Shown here piece by piece: positions 34,397-45,384 of a stretch of 64,000 nt of DNA. The position numbers were made by a program, and so were the translations under genes. Every line of letters starts with the position of its first letter. The stretch's first letter is position 1. Under the pieces are notes generated by a model. That model was given only the letters and a program-made list of their open reading frames with translations, was not told the origin of the DNA and did not search any database. This stretch comes from Vibrio neonatus (GTDB taxonomy: Bacteria > Pseudomonadota > Gammaproteobacteria > Enterobacterales > Vibrionaceae), in contig NZ_AP024885.1 in the NCBI RefSeq assembly GCF_024346975.1, positions 558,001 to 622,000 on the forward strand, given 5' to 3'.

Positions 34397-37300
34397 ATGG
34401 ATTGTGAGCCTGCCTTGTTTACTGTTTATCATTCAAACCAAATCGATCTTCTTAAGTCTTTATTGATTGCGCTAATTCACCAGCAACCTCTTGCTTCCCC
34501 TTTTGAGCAAGAGCAAATCTTGGTGCAAAGTCCGGGTATGTCACAATGGCTAAAAATGGAATTAGCCAAAGAGATGGGGATTGCTGCCAACCTTAATTTC
34601 CCGTTACCTGCGACGTTCATTTGGCAGATGTTCATTGAAGTGTTGCCGGACGTTCCTCAGCGTAGCGCATTTAACAAAGAAGCGATGACTTGGAAGTTAA
34701 TGCAAGTCTTACCTAACAAGCTTGCTGAACCTGAATTCTCCCCATTAGCTTCTTATCTAGAGCAAGATGATGACGACTCTAAGTTATTCCAATTAGCGGG
34801 AAAAATTGCCGATATCTTCGATGGTTACTTAGTGTATCGCCCCGATTACATTAACGCTTGGGAGCAAAATGAGCATCCTGATGAGTTACAAGGGCAAGGT
34901 CTTTGGCAGGGAATACTGTGGCGAGAGTTGTATCAATTTACTCTAGATTTAGAGCAATCTGAGTACCATCGTGCCAATCTCTATCAAAAATTTATTGATG
35001 TTTTAGCAAGCACTTCCGAGATCAGCAGTAATAATGTGCCTAAACGATTATTTGTGTTTGGCATTAGCTCATTACCACCTAAATACCTAGAAGCGCTCAA
35101 AGCACTGGGTGAGCATATCGATGTGCACCTTATGTTTCACAATCCATGTCGTTACTATTGGGGTGACATTAAAGATCCGCGCACATTGTCGAAGATGGCT
35201 AACCTAGTCAGACCGAGAATTCGCTGGAATGAACAAGGGATGGAAACCGAGCAAGGCGTTGCGGTACTTAAAGGTGATATCGAACATAACGCATTACCTG
35301 AGTTTCATCATGATGCAATCAGCAACAACTTGTTAGCCTCAATGGGTAAGCAGGGGCGCGATAATCTGTATTTGTTATCCGATCTTGGCAGTAATGAAGT
35401 CGAAGCTTTTGTTGATATTGAATCAACGTCATTGCTGCATAAAATACAGCAAAACATTTTGCAATTAGAGCAGCATCAAGACGATTCACAATTGGATCAA
35501 AGCACACACAAAGGTTGTGTTTCTGCGCAAGATACTTCGCTCTCTATTCATAGTTGTCATAGCGCCACTCGAGAAGTAGAAGTGCTGCATGACCAACTTC
35601 TGGCGATGTTTAATCAAGATCCCACGCTCAAGCCGCGCGATATCATAGTGATGGTGGCGGATATCAATGCCTATTCCCCAGCCATCAAAGCTATCTTTGG
35701 CAATGCAACCGCAGACAGGCGCATACCTTACTCTATCTCTGATAGAAGTGTTGCTGAAGAAACCCCAATCTTAAATGCGTTTTTGCAGCTACTGGCACTT
35801 CCGAATAGTCGCTGTGGTCGTAGTGAAATGATGGAGATCCTTGAGACGCCTGCTATTTTGCAACGATTTGGCATGTCAGAAACTGACTTTGATTTGATTA
35901 ATCTATGGACGCAAGAAGCAGGAATCCGCTGGGGGCTCGATGACTCCACCGCAACTGAATTTGAACTGCCAACCTTAAATCAAAATACGTGGCTGTTTGG
36001 CTTACAACGTATTTTGCTTGGCTACAGCATGTCTTCTACCAACCAAGCTTTTGAGTTGAGCGAGGGTATTTTAGCCCCGTATGAACAAATAGAAGGTATG
36101 CAAGGAGAGCTTGCTGGAAAACTGGCCGCATTTATCGATAAAGTCTTACACTATCGTAACGCGCTGCAAACCCCTTTGCATAGCGCAGATTGGCAAGCGC
36201 AATTAAACCAACTAGCCAATGATTTCTTTGAGTTAGACATCGAAAACGAAATCGCCTTAACCAGTATTCGTGATGCATTATCTTCACTGACTCAACAAAC
36301 CTCTGAAGCGGCGTTAACCTCCGAGCTAAGCCATCAAATTATCAGTGAGTATCTACAAGATAAATTAGATAATTCGCGCATTAGTCAGCGCTTTTTAGCA
36401 GGACAAGTGAATTTTTGTACCTTAATGCCAATGCGCTCTATTCCTTTTAAAGTGGTGTGTTTATTGGGCATGAATGATGGCGTATATCCACGCTCAGTTC
36501 CCCTTGAAGGTTTTGACTTAATGTCAGTGAAAACGCGTATTGGGGATAGAAGTCGTCGAGATGACGATCGTTACCTGTTTTTAGAAGCGCTACTTTCCGC
36601 TCAACAAACCCTATACATTAGCTATATTGGGCAATCAATTTTAGATAATAGTGAGTGCTTACCTTCGGTGTTATTAACCGAATTACAAGAGTATTGCGCG
36701 CAAAACTATTGTCTGGTCGGTGACCAAGATTTGTCGGTTGATGACTCAGGTGATCAACTGGTGAGTCATCTAACCTCATCCCATGCCATGACGCCGTTTA
36801 GTAAAGACGCGTTTTTGAATAACGCCAGTTTTGCCTCTGAATGGCTACCTATTGCCAATGGCATTTCTTCCATTGAACAAACTGCGCCCACGCCACTGAC
36901 CGATTATTTCTTAGAAAGAGGTAGCGTTACCGAGATTGAATTAGATCAGCTACTCGCTTTTTGGTCACTGCCGATAAAATATTTCTTCAATCATCGTCTG
37001 CAAGTTTGGTTTAACCGCGATAGCGAAATAGTGGAAGATGATGAGCCTTTTGCTTTCGGTGGCTTGGAGCGTTATTTATTACGCGATGAAATCGTCGCCG
37101 CTATGCTTGATGGCGGAGAGGCGCAAGTAGAACAAGTGTCTCAATATTATCGCAGCTCTGGGCAACTGCCGATTGGCGAATTTGGCGATTTGGAAGTGGC
37201 AGAAAATAAAGCAGCAATGATGGGCTTGGTCTCTGAAATTGAGTTTTATACCAATAGTAAGCAGCCTTCAATTCCGTTGTCTGTCAGTGTTCCTTATGGC

Positions 37301-37840
37301 AAACATAATCTTACTATCACAGGGTGGCTAGACAATCACTACGCTTCTGGTTTGGTGAACTATCGAGTCGGTCGCATTCGCTCAAAAGATATTTTACAGG
37401 CGTGGATCAAGCACTTGTGTGCTTGTGCATCCAACCAATCGCTAACCAGTCACCTTATTGGTATCACCAATAGCAAAGAGGTGGAGTATTTTTCTATTGC
37501 CGCGATATCTGCGCAAGATGCGTTGGATTTTCTGCAAGATCTGCTGGCACTGTTCTTTGAAGGTATGACTCAGCCTCTTGCTTATTTCCCTTATTCAGCG
37601 CAAAGCGCGATGCAAGAAATGAGTAAGAAATTACAAAAAAATGATAGTGATGTGGCTCGCGAAGCGGCTCAAGCTAAGTTCAACTCAAGCTTTTTAGGCG
37701 ATGACTATAACGCGGGAGAGTCGCAAGACATTTACATACAAAGAGCTTGGCCACAATGGGATGACGCATTGGCAGAGTCTGGGTATCGTTTAGCCCAAAG
37801 AGTCTTCTTGCCGGTACAAGAAAGGTTAACGACTAAGTAA
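34397..37840 (+). CDS. recC: Exodeoxyribonuclease V subunit gamma
   Basis: This subunit of RecBCD recognises Chi and splits the duplex. Early segments align with E. coli RecC: VYHSNQIDLLKSLL, ILVQSPGMSQWLKM, GIAANLNFPLPATFIW. The C-terminal inactive nuclease-like domain is present. With start ATG 34397 it has 1147 residues. A TTG at 34415 (giving FTVYHSN near the end, as in E. coli MLRVYHSN) is a real alternative with GAG upstream. recB follows after 266 bases; no ptrA lies between, unlike in E. coli. Confidence 0.96.
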   Translation: MDCEPALFTVYHSNQIDLLKSLLIALIHQQPLASPFEQEQILVQSPGMSQWLKMELAKEMGIAANLNFPLPATFIWQMFIEVLPDVPQRSAFNKEAMTWKLMQVLPNKLAEPEFSPLASYLEQDDDDSKLFQLAGKIADIFDGYLVYRPDYINAWEQNEHPDELQGQGLWQGILWRELYQFTLDLEQSEYHRANLYQKFIDVLASTSEISSNNVPKRLFVFGISSLPPKYLEALKALGEHIDVHLMFHNPCRYYWGDIKDPRTLSKMANLVRPRIRWNEQGMETEQGVAVLKGDIEHNALPEFHHDAISNNLLASMGKQGRDNLYLLSDLGSNEVEAFVDIESTSLLHKIQQNILQLEQHQDDSQLDQSTHKGCVSAQDTSLSIHSCHSATREVEVLHDQLLAMFNQDPTLKPRDIIVMVADINAYSPAIKAIFGNATADRRIPYSISDRSVAEETPILNAFLQLLALPNSRCGRSEMMEILETPAILQRFGMSETDFDLINLWTQEAGIRWGLDDSTATEFELPTLNQNTWLFGLQRILLGYSMSSTNQAFELSEGILAPYEQIEGMQGELAGKLAAFIDKVLHYRNALQTPLHSADWQAQLNQLANDFFELDIENEIALTSIRDALSSLTQQTSEAALTSELSHQIISEYLQDKLDNSRISQRFLAGQVNFCTLMPMRSIPFKVVCLLGMNDGVYPRSVPLEGFDLMSVKTRIGDRSRRDDDRYLFLEALLSAQQTLYISYIGQSILDNSECLPSVLLTELQEYCAQNYCLVGDQDLSVDDSGDQLVSHLTSSHAMTPFSKDAFLNNASFASEWLPIANGISSIEQTAPTPLTDYFLERGSVTEIELDQLLAFWSLPIKYFFNHRLQVWFNRDSEIVEDDEPFAFGGLERYLLRDEIVAAMLDGGEAQVEQVSQYYRSSGQLPIGEFGDLEVAENKAAMMGLVSEIEFYTNSKQPSIPLSVSVPYGKHNLTITGWLDNHYASGLVNYRVGRIRSKDILQAWIKHLCACASNQSLTSHLIGITNSKEVEYFSIAAISAQDALDFLQDLLALFFEGMTQPLAYFPYSAQSAMQEMSKKLQKNDSDVAREAAQAKFNSSFLGDDYNAGESQDIYIQRAWPQWDDALAESGYRLAQRVFLPVQERLTTK

Positions 37841-37866
37841 AGGCGATTAGCTGCAGATAAGAGAGA

Positions 37867-37927
37867 GGGGGGGGCCGTCAGGAATATTATATGTAGGGGT
37901 TTTTATACTGACGGCCCAAGGGTCACA
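37867..37927. repeat. G-tract and 10-bp inverted repeat between recC and recB
   Basis: A (GA)n run leads into eight G residues (37867-37874). GGGCCGTCAG (37872-37881) is a perfect inverted repeat of CTGACGGCCC (37918-37927) across 36 bases. No T-tail follows. It could be a decayed mobile-element end, an mRNA-stabilising stem, or a partial terminator splitting recC from recBD. Confidence 0.7.
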
Positions 37928-38106
37928 GAGACCTCTTATTTCTTATATTTATCGATGGCAAATCCCTCACTATTCGAGCGCAAGCCTACTTGGAACGAAA
38001 CACGATAACAGTGAGTGGGATCGCAAACTTTGAGCGCAAGTATTCAGCCCTTTCAAGGCGATAGCTCATTTCATAACATTGGTCACATATTTAGATAGGG
38101 TTCACC

Positions 38107-41100
38107 ATGACAGAGGTCACGAACATAATTCCTGCACCACTTGAGACAATGACATTCCCTTTGCATGGGGCACGTCTTATTGAAGCTTCGGCTGGTACAG
38201 GCAAAACATTTACGATTGCAGGGCTTTATCTGCGACTGTTGTTAGGTCATGGCGATAATGGTCAGGCCCATAACAAGCCACTGAATGTTGAACAAATTCT
38301 GGTTGTGACCTTTACCGAAGCGGCGACCGCCGAATTAAAAGATCGTATTCGCGCACGTATACACCAAGCAAGAGTCGCGTTTAGCCGAGGGGTGAGCGAT
38401 GATCCAGTGATCAAGCCGCTACTTGAACAAACCCAAGATAGAGACAGAGCTTGTGAGTTATTGCTGGCCGCAGAAAGACAAATGGATGAAGCGGCCGTAT
38501 TTACCATTCATGGCTTTTGTCAGCGCATGCTTACACAAAATGCCTTTGAATCGGGCAGCCGATTTAAAAACCAATTTATCCAAGATGAAAGTCAGCTGAA
38601 AGCGCAAGTAGTATCAGACTACTGGCGACGCCATTTTTATCAAATGAATGAAGCTATGGTAGCGGAAATTCGCAGTCACTGGCGTCACCCCCACGACCTA
38701 CTTGCCGAGCTGGATCGCTTTATTAGTGGTAATGAAGTGTATATTCACTCTCAAGCCCAAAGCGGTGATTTAGAAGCCTTGTATGCACAAAGAGTCGCAC
38801 TGATTGATGAGTTAAAGCGCGATTGGCTTGCGGTAAGCTCAGAGCTAGAAAAATTAATTGCAGATTCTGGAATTACCAAAAATCCTTATAACAAAAGAAA
38901 CGTACCAAATTGGATCTCACAAGGGGACAGTTGGGCAGAGGTTACGCCTAGCACTCTTGGTATGCCAGATTGTTTAGAGCGCTTTTGTAGCAGTGTTTTG
39001 CAAGCCAAAACCAAAGAAGGCAAACAAGCGCCAGAACATGCGATATTTGATCAGCTAGAGGCATTTTATCAACTGCCTAAATTAGAGGTTAAACTGGCTA
39101 TTCTCGGCAACGCGATCCCTGAATGCCGAGCGGAGTTACAAAAAGCCAAACGCCAGCAACAAAAACTCTCTTTTGATGATCTTCTCAGTCAGTTAGATCA
39201 TGCTTTGCAAGCCGACGAAGAAGATTTGTTATCCGAGCGAATTCGCCAGCTTTATCCAATTGCTATGATTGATGAATTTCAAGATACCGATCCTCAGCAA
39301 TACAACATATTTAGTCATTTGTACTTAGATCATCCTGAGTGCGGGTTATTTATGATTGGCGATCCTAAACAGGCGATTTACGCCTTTCGCGGCGCAGATA
39401 TCTTCACCTATATTCGCGCTCGCAATGAAGTGACTTCGCACTTTAATCTTACGACAAACTGGCGCTCAAGTGAGCAGATGGTTGAAGCCAGTAATGCACT
39501 GTTTGTCGAGTCAGAAGCGCCATTTATCTACAACGATGATATTCCGTTTACCTCTGTGCTACCTAGCCCAGGTGCGGACAAAAAATCGTGGTCTTTGCAT
39601 GGTGAAACTCAGCCGGCGATGACGGTTTGGCATCAACAGCAAGAAGAGGGTGGCGTAGCTAAAGGCAGTTATAATCACACTATGGCGCAGTCGACCGCGA
39701 CTCAAATACAGCGACTATTAAGCGCTTCAGATCAAGGCAATGCACTGCTACACAGCGCAAAAGATAAGGCGATTCAAGCTGGAAATATCGCGGTATTGGT
39801 GCGCACAGGTAGAGAGGCAAGCCTAGTACGACAAGCGTTGTCGGAAAAAGGCGTAGCCAGCGTTTATCTGTCTAACCGAGAAAGCGTTTTTGCCAGTCCT
39901 GTGGCCTGCGATGTGATGCTATTTTTGCAAGGCGCTTTAAATTACGAAAATGACCGAGCATTGCGCACCGCGGCGGCCAGTTCTTTGTTTGATCTTTCCT
40001 TATTTGATTTAGAACGATTAAACCAAGATGAGCAATATTGGGAACTGCTTAGCCAAGAGTTCAGTGACTATCGTCAGCTATGGTTAAAGTCTGGGATCAT
40101 GCCAATGATCCGCAAGCTTATTCAACACCGAGAATTAGCCCAGCGATTGCAAAAACAGCCACACGGTGAGCGAGTGCTGACGGATTTAATGCACCTTGCC
40201 GAGTTATTGCAACAAGCCTCTGCAGAGCTAGAAAGTGATCATGCATTGCTACGTTGGTTTTCTGAATCCATTGATGAGGCATACGATGGTGAGTCAGGAG
40301 ATGAGCAGAAACAGCGCTTAGAGTCCGAGCGCAACTTAGTGCAAGTGGTCACTATCCATAAATCGAAAGGACTAGAATACGATATTATTTTTGTGCCCTT
40401 TGTCAGTGCCTGTCGCAAGAGCGATAAAGCCTTGTATTACGACGCCGAGCAACAATGCACCCGCTTTGATCTCGACAATAATGACGAAGGAATTGCGTTA
40501 TCGGATAGAGAGCGTTTAGCGGAAGATCTGCGCCTTATTTATGTAGCGGTGACTCGCGCTGTGTACTCTTGTTATCTTGGCGTGGCGGCGCTCAAAGACG
40601 GTCGCAGTAAAAAGGTGATGACCCATTTGAGCTCCATTGGCTATTTGCTACAAGGAGGCGAAGAGCAAGATGCCTCGGCGCTGAGCGTTGCGTTAAGTCA
40701 GCTGGAAGAGAAATACCCATCCATTACCGTATGCGACCCCATTGCTCCTGATGACGCTTGTTACATTCCAATTGAACAAGATGCGCCTTTGCTTGAAGCC
40801 AATAAAATGCAGCAACAAATTGATTGGCGCTGGCGGATGACCAGTTATTCAGGTTTGGTTAAGCAAGGGCATGGTCATGCGCATAAAGACGACAGTATCT
40901 GGCTGGATACGACCTTAGATGTGGACGCTTCGCAAGATCAAGCCCCAATGCTCGACCTTATGCAAAAGAGCATGTTTAACTTTCCGCGTGGCGCACGTCC
41001 GGGTACGTTTTTACACACCTTGTTTGAAGAGGTGGAATATACCGAGTCGGCATTTAGCGACAAAAACAGTGAAGTGATCCGTCAGCTTATAATTAAAGAG

Positions 41101-41694
41101 CAGTTAGAAGAAGAGTGGCTACCCGTATTGCAAGATATGGTCGATAAAGTGCTCTCGACCGACCTAGATGGTCAGGGCATGAGGTTGTGCGATAAAAACC
41201 CTCAGCAAAGGCTGGTAGAAATGGAGTTTTTATTGCCGATAGAGCTTCTCTCTGCGCCGCGATTTAATGCCATTACCCATCAGCATGATCCGTTAACGGC
41301 TCAAGCAGGCGATCTTGGTTTTGCTCCAGTGGAAGGGATGCTAAAAGGCTTTATTGATTTGGTGTTTGAACATCAAGGTAAATATTACGTCCTCGATTGG
41401 AAGTCCAACCATTTAGGCGATTCTGCTCAAGATTACCACCAAAGCAATTTGCACAAAGCGATGTTGGATCATCGCTATGATGCGCAGTATCAAATCTATG
41501 CATTGGCACTGCATCGCTTTTTAAGCAGTCGTATTGCAGACTACGACTATGAAACGCATTTTGGTGGTGTGTTCTATTTATTTTTACGTGGCATGGATGG
41601 CAGTGGTGAATACGGGGTATTTTCCGCGAAACCATCGTTACCTATGCTCAATGAATTAGATGCTCATATTCGTGGTGAGGAGGCAATAAAATGA
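38107..41694 (+). CDS. recB: Exodeoxyribonuclease V subunit beta
   Basis: The 3'-5' helicase and nuclease of RecBCD, 1195 residues. Walker A AGTGKT at 29-34; further UvrD-type helicase motifs MIDEFQDTDP, IGDPKQAIYAFRGAD, TTNWRSS, VVTIHKSKGLEYD and YVAVTRA. The C-terminal nuclease centre contains GFIDLVFEH and DWKSNHLG (near residues 1080-1100). It overlaps recD by four bases (ATGA), so the two are translationally coupled. Confidence 0.98.
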   Translation: MTEVTNIIPAPLETMTFPLHGARLIEASAGTGKTFTIAGLYLRLLLGHGDNGQAHNKPLNVEQILVVTFTEAATAELKDRIRARIHQARVAFSRGVSDDPVIKPLLEQTQDRDRACELLLAAERQMDEAAVFTIHGFCQRMLTQNAFESGSRFKNQFIQDESQLKAQVVSDYWRRHFYQMNEAMVAEIRSHWRHPHDLLAELDRFISGNEVYIHSQAQSGDLEALYAQRVALIDELKRDWLAVSSELEKLIADSGITKNPYNKRNVPNWISQGDSWAEVTPSTLGMPDCLERFCSSVLQAKTKEGKQAPEHAIFDQLEAFYQLPKLEVKLAILGNAIPECRAELQKAKRQQQKLSFDDLLSQLDHALQADEEDLLSERIRQLYPIAMIDEFQDTDPQQYNIFSHLYLDHPECGLFMIGDPKQAIYAFRGADIFTYIRARNEVTSHFNLTTNWRSSEQMVEASNALFVESEAPFIYNDDIPFTSVLPSPGADKKSWSLHGETQPAMTVWHQQQEEGGVAKGSYNHTMAQSTATQIQRLLSASDQGNALLHSAKDKAIQAGNIAVLVRTGREASLVRQALSEKGVASVYLSNRESVFASPVACDVMLFLQGALNYENDRALRTAAASSLFDLSLFDLERLNQDEQYWELLSQEFSDYRQLWLKSGIMPMIRKLIQHRELAQRLQKQPHGERVLTDLMHLAELLQQASAELESDHALLRWFSESIDEAYDGESGDEQKQRLESERNLVQVVTIHKSKGLEYDIIFVPFVSACRKSDKALYYDAEQQCTRFDLDNNDEGIALSDRERLAEDLRLIYVAVTRAVYSCYLGVAALKDGRSKKVMTHLSSIGYLLQGGEEQDASALSVALSQLEEKYPSITVCDPIAPDDACYIPIEQDAPLLEANKMQQQIDWRWRMTSYSGLVKQGHGHAHKDDSIWLDTTLDVDASQDQAPMLDLMQKSMFNFPRGARPGTFLHTLFEEVEYTESAFSDKNSEVIRQLIIKEQLEEEWLPVLQDMVDKVLSTDLDGQGMRLCDKNPQQRLVEMEFLLPIELLSAPRFNAITHQHDPLTAQAGDLGFAPVEGMLKGFIDLVFEHQGKYYVLDWKSNHLGDSAQDYHQSNLHKAMLDHRYDAQYQIYALALHRFLSSRIADYDYETHFGGVFYLFLRGMDGSGEYGVFSAKPSLPMLNELDAHIRGEEAIK

Positions 41695-43850
41695 TAGCGT
41701 CGAATGAAAGCCTTCCAGAAGTGCTCAATGTGGCCGAAATTGCGCCTGAGCAATTGAGTAAATACCGCCAGAAAAGTTGGTTAGAATGGTTACACGTCAT
41801 GGCTAGTGTGGGCATGGTGCGCGACATTGATTTTCAGTTGGCTAAGTTTTTTGCCGAGCAAGAAAAAACCGCATCAGCGGCGCATGTTGCGGTGATGGTA
41901 TGCGCGGTGAGCTATGAACTCAGCAAAGGCAATTCATGCTTACCGATTAGCAATGCTTGGAATCCATTAAAATCCTTTGGCGCAACACAACTTGAGCCAC
42001 TTTTTGACCCGCAATTGCTTACCTGTGATTGGGCGGATGAACTCACTAAATCGAGCTTAGTCGCGCAAGATTTTCAACAAGCTATGCGCTTACCGTTAGT
42101 GTTTGAATTTGGCAGTTTGTATTTGCAGAAATATTGGCATTTTGAAGGGGCTCTGGCACAAAAGCTATTGGAATATGCTGAGCCTATCGCGATGGATGCG
42201 CAGCAATTATCTGTGCTGAGATTGCAGTTAGATCAATTGTTCGCATGGCAGTTAAGTTATCTGTTTAAAGATATTCAATCGCTTAAAAAAGCCCATGCCA
42301 GTGATGCGCAAATTCATCGAGCCATTTGTGAGTCTTTAGATGTGGTGGACACCGCTGACATTGCATTGGACAAACTGGTGGCGATTGCCAGCAATGCTAA
42401 GTCTGCCAGCGACCTTGAAGTATTAAGTGAATACATACCGTTAAGTGCGTGTTTAAACCATCAGAAAGTAGCGGCTGCTACTGCGCTTACGCGCCGCTTT
42501 TGTGTGATTTCAGGGGGGCCGGGTACGGGCAAAACCACCACTGTCTCTAAATTGTTAGCCGCGCTGGTGGCCTCCAGTGAAGTGGAACTTGATATCAAGC
42601 TTGCTGCGCCAACGGGGAAAGCGGCGGCGCGTCTGACCGAATCTATCGGACAAGCGATTGATTCTTTGCCGGTGTCACCGGAGATAAAAGAAAAAATCCC
42701 CACCTCTGCCAGCACATTACACCGCTTGCTTGGCGCTATTCCGAATCGCACAGAGTTTAAACACAATGCCAAGAATCCGTTGCATTTAGATTTGTTGATT
42801 CTCGATGAAGCTTCCATGGTCGATTTGCCTATGATGTTCAAATTACTCAACGCACTGCCAGCGAACGCGCGTTTAATATTGCTGGGTGATAGAGATCAGC
42901 TTTCATCTGTGGAAGCAGGGGCTGTATTGGGTGATATTTGCCAACTTGGCGGACAAGGTTACAGCGCGGCGCATAGCGAGCTTCTAAATAAGTTAACCGG
43001 CTACCAATTGCCTGCATCACCTTATGTGGGTACGGCGATTAGTGATAGCTTGTGTGTATTGCAAAAGAGCTTTCGTTTTCACAGTCGCTCCGGCGTAGGT
43101 CAGTTAGCGCGAGCAATCAACTCAGGCAGCAGCAATAAAGCGACAGAGGTGTTTGCCAGTCAATATCAAGATATCGAGCACTTTGAGGTCAACAGCGAGC
43201 GTTACGCGCAATTGATTGATACTTTAGCGACTCGTTATGAAGAGTACTTAAACCTTAGATTTGAGAAAAATGGCACGCTAAGCATGTCTGCATTTGCGCG
43301 CACTGTGTTGCAAAGTTTTGCTCAAACTCGCTTGCTGTGTGCGGTCAGAGAAGGCGAGTTTGGAGTAGAAGGCACCAATGCCAATATTGAAAAAGTATTG
43401 GCACGGAAAGCCTTAATTGCTGCGGATAGAGATACTTGGTACATAGGAAGACCTGTGATGGTCAATAGTAACGATCACAGTCAGCATTTGTATAATGGTG
43501 ATATTGGCATTTGTTTGTTGGATGAAAGCTTACAAGAGCCAAGATTGAAAGTGTATTTTGAACTGCCTGATGGCAGTGTAAAAGGGGTGCTTCCAAGTCG
43601 CGTACCGCCTCATGAAACTGCATACTCAATGACTATTCATAAATCGCAAGGCAGTGAGTTTGACTATACGTTATTGCTACTGCCGAAAACGATGACACCG
43701 ATACTGACCAGAGAGTTATTTTATACCGGAGTGACGCGCGCCAAGAATCGCCTGAGTGTGTATGCCGATGTGGGTATTATGCAGCGTGCTATCAAGCAAA
43801 AAACCGCAAGAAGTAGCCATCTGTCGCAACGTTTGCAAACAGATAGCTAG
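41691..43850 (+). CDS. recD: Exodeoxyribonuclease V subunit alpha
   Basis: The 5'-3' helicase of RecBCD, 719 residues, longer than the E. coli protein (608) but, as far as I recall, similar to other Vibrio RecD proteins. Walker A GGPGTGKTTT lies near residue 280; LILDEASMVD is Walker B; GDRDQLSSVEAG and late SMTIHKSQGSEFD and TRAKNRLSVY are further superfamily 1 motifs. It is the last gene of the rec set and converges on argA with a 15-base gap. Confidence 0.97.
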   Translation: MIASNESLPEVLNVAEIAPEQLSKYRQKSWLEWLHVMASVGMVRDIDFQLAKFFAEQEKTASAAHVAVMVCAVSYELSKGNSCLPISNAWNPLKSFGATQLEPLFDPQLLTCDWADELTKSSLVAQDFQQAMRLPLVFEFGSLYLQKYWHFEGALAQKLLEYAEPIAMDAQQLSVLRLQLDQLFAWQLSYLFKDIQSLKKAHASDAQIHRAICESLDVVDTADIALDKLVAIASNAKSASDLEVLSEYIPLSACLNHQKVAAATALTRRFCVISGGPGTGKTTTVSKLLAALVASSEVELDIKLAAPTGKAAARLTESIGQAIDSLPVSPEIKEKIPTSASTLHRLLGAIPNRTEFKHNAKNPLHLDLLILDEASMVDLPMMFKLLNALPANARLILLGDRDQLSSVEAGAVLGDICQLGGQGYSAAHSELLNKLTGYQLPASPYVGTAISDSLCVLQKSFRFHSRSGVGQLARAINSGSSNKATEVFASQYQDIEHFEVNSERYAQLIDTLATRYEEYLNLRFEKNGTLSMSAFARTVLQSFAQTRLLCAVREGEFGVEGTNANIEKVLARKALIAADRDTWYIGRPVMVNSNDHSQHLYNGDIGICLLDESLQEPRLKVYFELPDGSVKGVLPSRVPPHETAYSMTIHKSQGSEFDYTLLLLPKTMTPILTRELFYTGVTRAKNRLSVYADVGIMQRAIKQKTARSSHLSQRLQTDS

Positions 43851-43865
43851 TGGGTGCGAAATGTC

Positions 43866-45185
43866 TTAGTTGATATCCAGCGCTAAGATTTTTGATTTTC
43901 GTTGGAAGTTATAGAGGTCCTGCTTTTTAATCGGCAGTGCCTCTAGATCGATTTCAGCAAAACCTTGCTCTCTAAACCAATGCAAACTGCGGGTGGTCAA
44001 AATAAACAGCTGTTTGATTCCGAGCGTATAGGCTTGATGCTTCATGTGCTCCAATAAATGCACGCCGCGGTTGCCATCTCTATAGTCAGAGTGAATAGCT
44101 ACGCAGGCCATTTCGGCCATTTGATCTTCAACATAAGGATAGAGCGCGGCGCAACCAATGATGAGCTGATCTTTGACTATGATAGTAAATCGCTCTATTT
44201 CTCGCTCCAACTGTTCGCGAGAGCGTCTCACTAAAATGCCTTCACTTTCTAGCGGTTCAATTAAGTCTAAAATACCGCCAATGTCATCAATGGTGGCAAT
44301 GCGCACTTGCTCGGCACTGTCCATCACCACTTGCGTACCGATACCATCACGAGAGAACAGCTCTTGTATTAAAGCGCCATCATCAAGGTAGCTCACAAGG
44401 TGACTGCGCTGCACGCCTTTTTCACAGGCTTTTACCGCCGCTTGTAAGAAGCGTTCAGTGATCGGGGCATTACCTGGCATGCCTTGCTGTAGGATGCTTT
44501 CTAGCTCGTGTGGGAACAGCTCTGCAGCCACTTCACCGTTAGGTTTGATGTAACCTTGATCTGAGCTAAAGCCAATCAGTTTGTCCGCTTTTAGTTTTAT
44601 CGCCACTTGAGTGGCAATTTGTTCTGATACTAAGTTAAAACATTCGCCTGTAACGGAGCCTGCCACTGGGCCAATCAATACTATCGACTCTTGCTCAAGC
44701 GCGCGGTTGATGCCTTCAACATCAATGCGGCGTACTCGCCCACTGTGTTGATAATCCACTCCGTTATCCACTCCTAATGGCTGCGCAATCACAAAGTTAC
44801 CGCTGACCACATTGAGTTGGTTTCCCGCCATAGGCGTGTTGTTGAGACTCATAGATAGGTGAGCGGTAATGGCGAGCTGCAATTGCCCTGATGCCTGCAT
44901 GACATGTGGTAAGGTCGTTGACTCAGTGATCCTAATCCCTTTGTGATAAGGGGAAGATAAGGACTGTAAGCTGAGGCGTTGATCTATTTGCGGGCGAGCG
45001 CCATGCACCAATACCAGTTTCACGCCAAGGCTATGTAGTAGCGCAATATCGCTGACGATATTAGGAAAATTATCATGGCTTAACGCATCACCACAGAGAT
45101 AGATAACCATAGTGCTATCACGGTGAGCATTTACATATGGGGTGGATTGCCGAAATCCTTTGACCAGTTCAGTACTACGAGACAT
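43866..45185 (-). CDS. argA: N-acetylglutamate synthase (amino-acid acetyltransferase)
   Basis: First step of arginine synthesis: acetyl-CoA plus glutamate to N-acetylglutamate. The 439 residues comprise an N-terminal amino-acid-kinase-like domain ([11 protein letters not shown] near 65; arginine feedback site in related enzymes) and a C-terminal GNAT domain ([14 protein letters not shown]). ATG 45185 ([10 protein letters not shown]) is preferred to an upstream in-frame TTG at 45191. Arginine-repressor-like boxes lie just upstream. Confidence 0.96.
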   Translation of the reverse strand: MSRSTELVKGFRQSTPYVNAHRDSTMVIYLCGDALSHDNFPNIVSDIALLHSLGVKLVLVHGARPQIDQRLSLQSLSSPYHKGIRITESTTLPHVMQASGQLQLAITAHLSMSLNNTPMAGNQLNVVSGNFVIAQPLGVDNGVDYQHSGRVRRIDVEGINRALEQESIVLIGPVAGSVTGECFNLVSEQIATQVAIKLKADKLIGFSSDQGYIKPNGEVAAELFPHELESILQQGMPGNAPITERFLQAAVKACEKGVQRSHLVSYLDDGALIQELFSRDGIGTQVVMDSAEQVRIATIDDIGGILDLIEPLESEGILVRRSREQLEREIERFTIIVKDQLIIGCAALYPYVEDQMAEMACVAIHSDYRDGNRGVHLLEHMKHQAYTLGIKQLFILTTRSLHWFREQGFAEIDLEALPIKKQDLYNFQRKSKILALDIN

Positions 45186-45197
45186 AACCAACTCTGA

Positions 45198-45236
45198 TAT
45201 GAATTTTTATACAATAATAATGCGTATTTATATGAT
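45198..45236 (-). promoter_or_regulatory. Tandem ARG boxes (ArgR) upstream of argA
   Basis: TATGAATTTTTATACAAT (45198-45215) matches the ARG-box consensus wnTGAATwwwwATTCAnw in all but one defined position. A weaker second 18-mer follows after 3 bases (45219-45236), which is the normal spacing for an ArgR hexamer. Confidence 0.65.
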
Positions 45237-45384
45237 TGCAACTGTTTAAATGACTCTATATTAAAAGAATGCGATAACAGTTCTAGATTTAATGTGTGTG
45301 TTTTCTTTAACAAGCATTGCGTAAAGCATGTGAGTTTGTCATTCTGACTTTCTAAGGTTTATTTAAGGATATAAAACCCATCCT

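Noticed and set aside
37867..37874. G8 tract as a phase-variation switch
   Set aside because: It lies outside any coding sequence and well upstream of recB; a promoter effect is possible but nothing in the sequence supports it.
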